From: Hemileia vastatrix
Lineage: Eukaryota; Basidiomycota; Pucciniomycetes; Pucciniales; Zaghouaniaceae
Length of the DNA stretch: 64,000 nt
Direction of reading: 5' to 3'
NCBI GenBank assembly: GCA_030280995.1
Contig: JASXTE010000001.1
Span: 1,835,501 to 1,899,500 of the forward strand
A program made the translations under genes and the position numbers. Shown here in pieces: positions 59,052 through 64,000 of this stretch (the stretch's first letter is position 1; every line of letters starts with the position of its first letter). The notes beneath the pieces were generated by a model. It ran no database searches and was not told where the DNA came from. It was given only the letters and a program-made list of their open reading frames with translations.

Positions 59052-59417
59052 TATGAAACTGTTATGTTACAAGAAAAGAGGTTAAGATGTTGAAAATATA
59101 AAAAAAGAAGGAAAAACACATGCCTGGTTAAAATGTCACATATAATGTTTCAAATCTCAGTGAGGAGTGTGTTCCAAGGATTGATTAGGGGATGGAGTTC
59201 TCTGTGTCTTATGTGACAGGGATGGGGTGGGTAAGGAAGGGATGATGTGGCCAACATGTTTTTTTGAAAAAAAAATCAGGAAAAAAGTGCTGATTTGAAA
59301 TAATAACTGACACCCATTTTTAAAATATATTTCTTTTTTGCAAAATTTAAGTGCTGATTTGCTTTTAAATCCACACTTAAGTTAAGTACAGATTTTCCAG
59401 AAATGACGCCCCCTAAT

Positions 59418-59827
59418 ATCACAATTTTACTATATAACAGGGCTTCTTTTTCTGAAATCACTATATAAGTGACCCCAGCCTGTTGTAATTATCCAAATAT
59501 TTCTATAGGGGTTTTATTTACTTGTAGCCTCTTTTTGAATTTTTACTTACTGAATAACCAACAGAATTCTTGAGGAAAGGTCCCCTATTTTCAGGCTAAG
59601 CTCAAGTACAGAGCTGTGAATAGCTCGATTAGTCAGTTCTCTAGAATATTTTAATAGTCCTATATGAATACTGTAGTACAAATCCAATAAGTATTAAAAT
59701 ATAACTCAATATAATGGTCTCAGTAATTTTAATTTCACTAATTATAAATGGGTTACAATCTTATAGTTGGTATAAAAATAGATGGAATAATTCAGATACT
59801 ATTCAAAGACTTTAGAACTACTATTTA
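59418..59827. other. AT-rich spacer, no gene
   Basis: No feature recognised between B4 and the next family A MITE. Confidence 0.6.
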
Positions 59828-59830
59828 TAT

Positions 59831-60091
59831 CACCACACAATATGGGGGGCAGACTTGCTAGCAAGTCTGAAACCTTTGACACAAACTCACCACAGATTGA
59901 ACACACATTGAGCTATTTACAAAGGAACCATAAAATCAGGGATGAACACCACTCAGCAGAACAGTTTTAGGTGGGTGTTCAAGTAGAGTTCAGTATGGGT
60001 TCAGTATGAGCTCAGTCTGAGTTCAATCTGAGTTCCACCTGAGTTCAGGTTGGGGACTTGCTAGCAAGTACACCCCCTATATTTCATAGTG
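59831..60091. mobile_element. Family A MITE, 261 bp
   Basis: Ends CACCACACAATATGGGGGG and ATATTTCATAGTG, flanked by TAT (59828-59830 and 60092-60094). Inverted relative to the copy at 49951; subterminal GAGTTCAGTNTGAGTTC repeats lie near the right end. Confidence 0.9.
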
Positions 60092-60398
60092 TATTTATTT
60101 TAATTTTATTGGTTATATATTTTAATTTTAATGATATAGAATGTAGAAAACAAGACCAAAACCCCTCCTTTTATACCCAATAATTCTCCAATATATTCCC
60201 TTGATTTACCAGTCCTATACATGGCTAATGACGCCTCATTCTAGCTAATACACCTGCCCATCAACATAAAGAATTATAAATAACATAATTAGAATGATAT
60301 TACCTTCCAAAATCCTGGATTAATAGGGATAATCAATCAAAATAAAAGAATAAGCAAAAAAGAGAGTATATATGTGTAATATCTTAAAATAAAACACT

Positions 60399-61191
60399 AA
60401 AAAAAGAAAGAATAACACTAAATATTACAAAATATTAAGGGGGATTAACAGTAGAAATGATGGGGAAAATTATTCCAAATTACTATGTGAAATCCAGATC
60501 CAAATATCACCAATATTGGCTGAGAAACCACTGAGAAACCCAAAAAAGGACATGAGATGTGTGGTAACTACATGCAGTCCTTGGCAGGTGCTTTCACAGG
60601 TAAATCCTTGAATAATTTAGGAAAATTTAAGCATGGTAGTGAATTAAAGGCGCCAAGCTTGAGGTTATTAATGAAATTAATGCCTATAACAAGGTCAATG
60701 TACCTATTATTTAATTAGGACACTAAATAAGCACCTGTCACCTATTTTAATGTATTTCCCCATATTGGGCGTAGAATGTGGGGTAATTATAGTGTGAAAA
60801 ATCAAATTTTTCTAAAAATGAAGATATTCACACAGGAAAAATGCAGGCAATATGTGGCCAATACACAGAAGCCATTCCTGGCATAAAAAACACCAAATTT
60901 GAAAAGTGTCATTTTTAAGCATGTGAGTAGCCAAATAAATATTCCTAATTAAGAAAAATTGATCTTTCAAGGCACATTTTTAATATTATTGAATTTATAG
61001 CACATATATTCAACTTTTAAGTGATATAAAGCACATTTCTTGTTTTTCACATAAAACAATGAAAACAACAACTTCAAGTCAACTTAAAAATTATGTAGCC
61101 TTATAATTAAGGCTCTTTAGGCTACCCTAACATATTTTAAATTAATATTAAGTACATGAGACTTATAAAAGGTGGATATATGTATGTATAT
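60399..61191. repeat. Long inverted repeat, left arm
   Basis: About 793 bp, the near-identical reverse complement of 61549-62342 (only scattered mismatches, e.g. near 60923). The 357-bp spacer (61192-61548) contains ACACCAAAAAAACA-type degenerate repeats. No target duplication or coding sequence was found. Confidence 0.92.
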
Positions 61192-61548
61192 AAAAACAGC
61201 CAAAAAAACACCTAAATACCACTTGGAAATTTTCAGAAAACATTTCTAAACTTTTTCAGAAAAAAAAAAAGACCTCAAAGTTGTCCAAAAACACCTAAAA
61301 CAAGTGGAAAATGCTTGGAAAACATTACTGAATGGTTTCCAAATGATTCTGAAGCAATTTAGCAAAGAAAAATACCAAAAAACACCAAAAAAACACTGTC
61401 AGCCTGGATATTCCTAGGAATGAGTGAAAAATACTCATAATTTATGTTAAAAATATTTAGTTAACATGGGAAAAATAAATTAAGTTACACAAGTTGTATA
61501 CATAAGTGAAATTTATAATAAAATACAATATATGCCATTGTAACACCT

Positions 61549-62342
61549 TATATACATACATATATCCACCTTTTATAAGTCTCATGTACTTAATATTAAT
61601 TTAAAATATGTTAGGGTATCCTAAAGAGCCTTAATTATAAGGCTACATAACTTTTAAGTTGACTTAAAGTTGTTGTTTTCATTGTTTTATGTGAAAAACA
61701 AGAAATGTGCTTTATATCACTTAAAAGTTGAATATATGTGCTATAAATTCAATAATATTAAAAATGTGCCTTGAAAGATCAATTTTTCTTAATTAGGAAT
61801 ATTTATTTGGCTACTCAGATGCTTAAAAATGACACTTTTCAAATTTGGTGTTTTTTATGCCAGGAATGGCTTCTGTGTATTGGCCACATACTGCCTGCAT
61901 TTTTCCTGTGTGAATATCTTCATTTTTAGAAAAATTTGATTTTTCACACTATAATTACCCCACATTCTACGCCCAATATGGGGAAATACATTAAAATAGG
62001 TGAAAGGTGCTTATTTAGTGTTCTAATTAAATAATAGGTGCATTGACCTTGTTATAGGCACTAATTTCATTAATAACCTCAAGCTTGGCGCCTTTAATTC
62101 ACTACCATGCTTAAATTTTCCTAAATTATTCAAGGATTTACCTGTGAAAGCACCTGCCAAGGACTGCATGTAGTTACCACACATCTCACATCCTTTTTTG
62201 GGTTTCTCAGTGGTTTCTCAGCCAATATTGGTGATATTTGGATCTGGATTTCACATAGTAATTTGGAATAATTTGCCCCATCATTTCTACTGTTAATCCC
62301 CCTTAATATTTTGTAATATTTAGTGTTATTCTTTCTTTTTTT
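61549..62342. repeat. Long inverted repeat, right arm
   Basis: Inverse of 60399-61191. The outer end reads CCCCCTTAATATTTTGTAAT, so both outer ends begin with a similar ATTACAAAATATTAAGGGGG sequence. A transcript through both arms would fold into a long hairpin. Confidence 0.92.
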
Positions 62343-62344
62343 AT

Positions 62345-62665
62345 TTTCACTAAAACCATTTAGACATTTGGAAAAAATTTAGAAATATTTTAAAAGCATT
62401 TAAAGAAATTTTCTTGTGTTTTTTTGACACTTTTCTGGAGTTTTTTTGGTCACTTTTTTGGGGACTTTTTAAGCATGTTTGGGGAAATTTTTTGGGAACT
62501 TTTGGGCCACTTTTTTTGTAACTTTTTGGCACATTTCCGGGAACTTCTGGAAACTTTTCTAGAGACTTCTTGATGCTTTTTTTGAAACTTTTTTCAACCA
62601 TTCTGGAAGCTTTTTTTAAGTTTTTTGGTGACTTCTTGAACTGTTTCAGGTATGTTTTATCCAAT
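62345..62665. repeat. Degenerate minisatellite (ACTTTTTGGGA-type)
   Basis: Units of about 18-22 bp such as GGAACTTTTGGGCCACTTTT repeat irregularly. A Lys/Pro-rich frame on the minus strand reflects the repeat and is not called. Confidence 0.8.
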
Positions 62666-64000
62666 TTTAGTAGTTTTTTATTTAGATTGATTTTCTTTGC
62701 ATTTTTTAGATAAAAATGACTGAAAATCTAGAGTTGGTCAACCAGATTCATTAGGTAAGAAACAAATGTAATGTAAAAAATAAAACATTAGGTAGCCAAA
62801 AAAAAAGTATGGGGTCTAATATAGGTTGTCAAGTTCTATTTATATTTCATGAATTAACATTTAAAAAGTCATATATGATACTCTACTTACTTAAATTTAA
62901 GAGCCATCAGGCTGTGTGTCATATGATGGAAATCATGGAGAAATTTTTTTTCCTTATGAGGTTCATGTATACACTTGTGTTTGACTTCATTGACTTTGGC
63001 TACAGATTATTTCCACTCACATTTATACTTGAATTTTCATTAATTTAGGTTTGTTAATTATCTTTTATGCCTTTTTTACATATTAATTTATTGAATGAAT
63101 TTAAAATATGGTAATTTAGGCCCCTACTTCAATGAAAGACAGGGGAGGGTATTTCCAAAAAAAAGCTTTAACATAAATATATTTTGACTTTGAAAAAATT
63201 TGGTGATCTGCACCCAGAAAATAATCTGACGATGAAGATAGCATTTGAGGAAAAATATAAGAAATAGGTAAAACAAACACAAAAGAAAAATTCATAATGT
63301 ATTTGATAGAAAGATTGAAAGTATGATGGTGGGAGTAGGATCTAGTTTATTAGATGTCAGTATTTTAGCTACAGAAAAAAATGTTTAAAAGTTTAAATTA
63401 AAAAAATTTTATTTTCCTCTGTTTGAATTTAAACCTTATCCCTCTCTAAATCTAAAAAATGTATCTCAATTTATAAAAAAAATTCATGCTTTAGTTTTGA
63501 ATGAAGCCACAAACTAGCAGAAGCCCTTTTCTTGACTCTTTTTCTAGCAGGGGTTGATTCTTTATCATCTAACCTTTTATCATTAGTTACTTCCTTGAAA
63601 ATGTCTCAATTTGACAAGCCTTGCTTCTGTTTAATACATTGGGAGTAAATAAGAAACACAAAAGAAAAAATAATAACAATAGTAGTTTAAGCTTACTACT
63701 GTGGGCTCATCAAGCTCAATGTAAGACTACATAGTTGGTTCTTCAAATTCAGGAGTCAAGTATATAAAGGATATTCTTGATTATTCATATGAGATTCAGA
63801 AAGTTTTGGACCTTGATTATATTTATGAAGCCTTAGATGAAAATAAGAAGTTTCTAGGATAGAAATTTGAGCAGGAAAATTTTATAAAGAAAGGAATAAA
63901 AAGTAATTGACTTACTGTGGTTTGAAGGAGAAAAATCTGATTTAGTAAAGAACTGGGCAAGAAGAGATGTGAGGTGTAGAATATGTGTCACCCTTGATAT
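62666..64000. other. AT-rich sequence with a partial repeat R
   Basis: 63112-63165 resembles repeat R (ACAGGGGAGGGTAT). On the minus strand near 63520-63620 a short basic segment (ARKRVKKRASASLW) appears without a supported gene. Nothing else recognised. Confidence 0.5.

Larger units (their letters stand above)
51080..59414. mobile_element. B4: large two-gene Harbinger-like element, nested and decayed
   Basis: Left end AGGGGGTATCAGTTTTGG and right end CCAGAAATGACGCCCCCT are family B TIRs. A transposase pseudogene reads inward from the left and a SANT/Myb-like gene inward from the right, matching the B1 layout. Between them lie low-complexity DNA, a TET/JBP-like pseudogene and B3. The flanking trinucleotides are ATT and AAT, not identical, so the two ends may be mutated or may come from different copies. 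Confidence 0.65.

Noticed and set aside
62350..62664. Lys-rich 104-codon frame that looks histone-like
   Set aside because: Derived from the ACTTTTTGGGA minisatellite.
1..64000. CRISPR array
   Set aside because: Repeats are long tandem units without unique spacers of constant length, and the genome is eukaryotic.

Overview
The window looks like a transposon-rich, AT-rich stretch of a fungal genome, most likely a rust fungus (Pucciniales). The evidence is short GT..AG introns of about 60-150 bp, two chromodomain Ty3/Gypsy elements, a Ty1/Copia element, a Helitron, and Harbinger-like elements pairing a DDE transposase with a SANT/Myb-like protein that ends in a rust-style coiled coil. The species cannot be fixed from the sequence; Austropuccinia psidii is one candidate. 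There is no bacterial-style operon, tRNA, rRNA or CRISPR array. Only one host gene is convincing: an alanine aminotransferase on the minus strand at 25688-27849, with five coding exons plus a possible 4-base start exon.

Layout. 1-781: end of a TIR element and simple repeats. 782-25205: a minus-strand Gypsy element (Gypsy-1) with LTRs and AGTAT target duplications. A 9.8-kb TIR element (family A, 1423-11233) has landed in its 3' LTR, and a Copia element (15602-21766, duplication CCCAG) in its gag. Family A carries nested Harbinger-like elements (family B), one with an apparently intact transposase. The Copia 5' LTR carries another insert (E). 25211-29426: the aminotransferase gene and a small TIR element upstream of it. 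29427-44878: a minus-strand Helitron (Rep plus Pif1-type helicase), split near the helicase C-terminus by a second chromodomain Gypsy (Gypsy-2, 29956-38356, duplication CTTTC). 44879-51079: gene-free sequence with a second copy of E and a family A MITE. 51080-59414: a larger family B element with a broken transposase, a damaged SANT/Myb partner gene, a TET/JBP-like 2-oxoglutarate dioxygenase pseudogene and nested elements. 59415-64000: another family A MITE, a near-perfect 0.8-kb-arm inverted repeat, a minisatellite and AT-rich sequence.

The nesting gives a relative order of events: Gypsy-1, then Copia and family A inside it, then E inside Copia and family B inside A; and Helitron, then Gypsy-2 inside it. 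Most element genes are broken. Three separate genes (Gypsy-2 RT, Copia RT, TET-like enzyme) have lost catalytic Asp residues to Asn. The least decayed mobile gene is the Harbinger transposase at 3847-5106. The points most worth following up are the dioxygenase gene lying inside a DNA transposon, the palindromes just inside the ends of both TIR families, and an antisense-strand reading frame in Gypsy-2.
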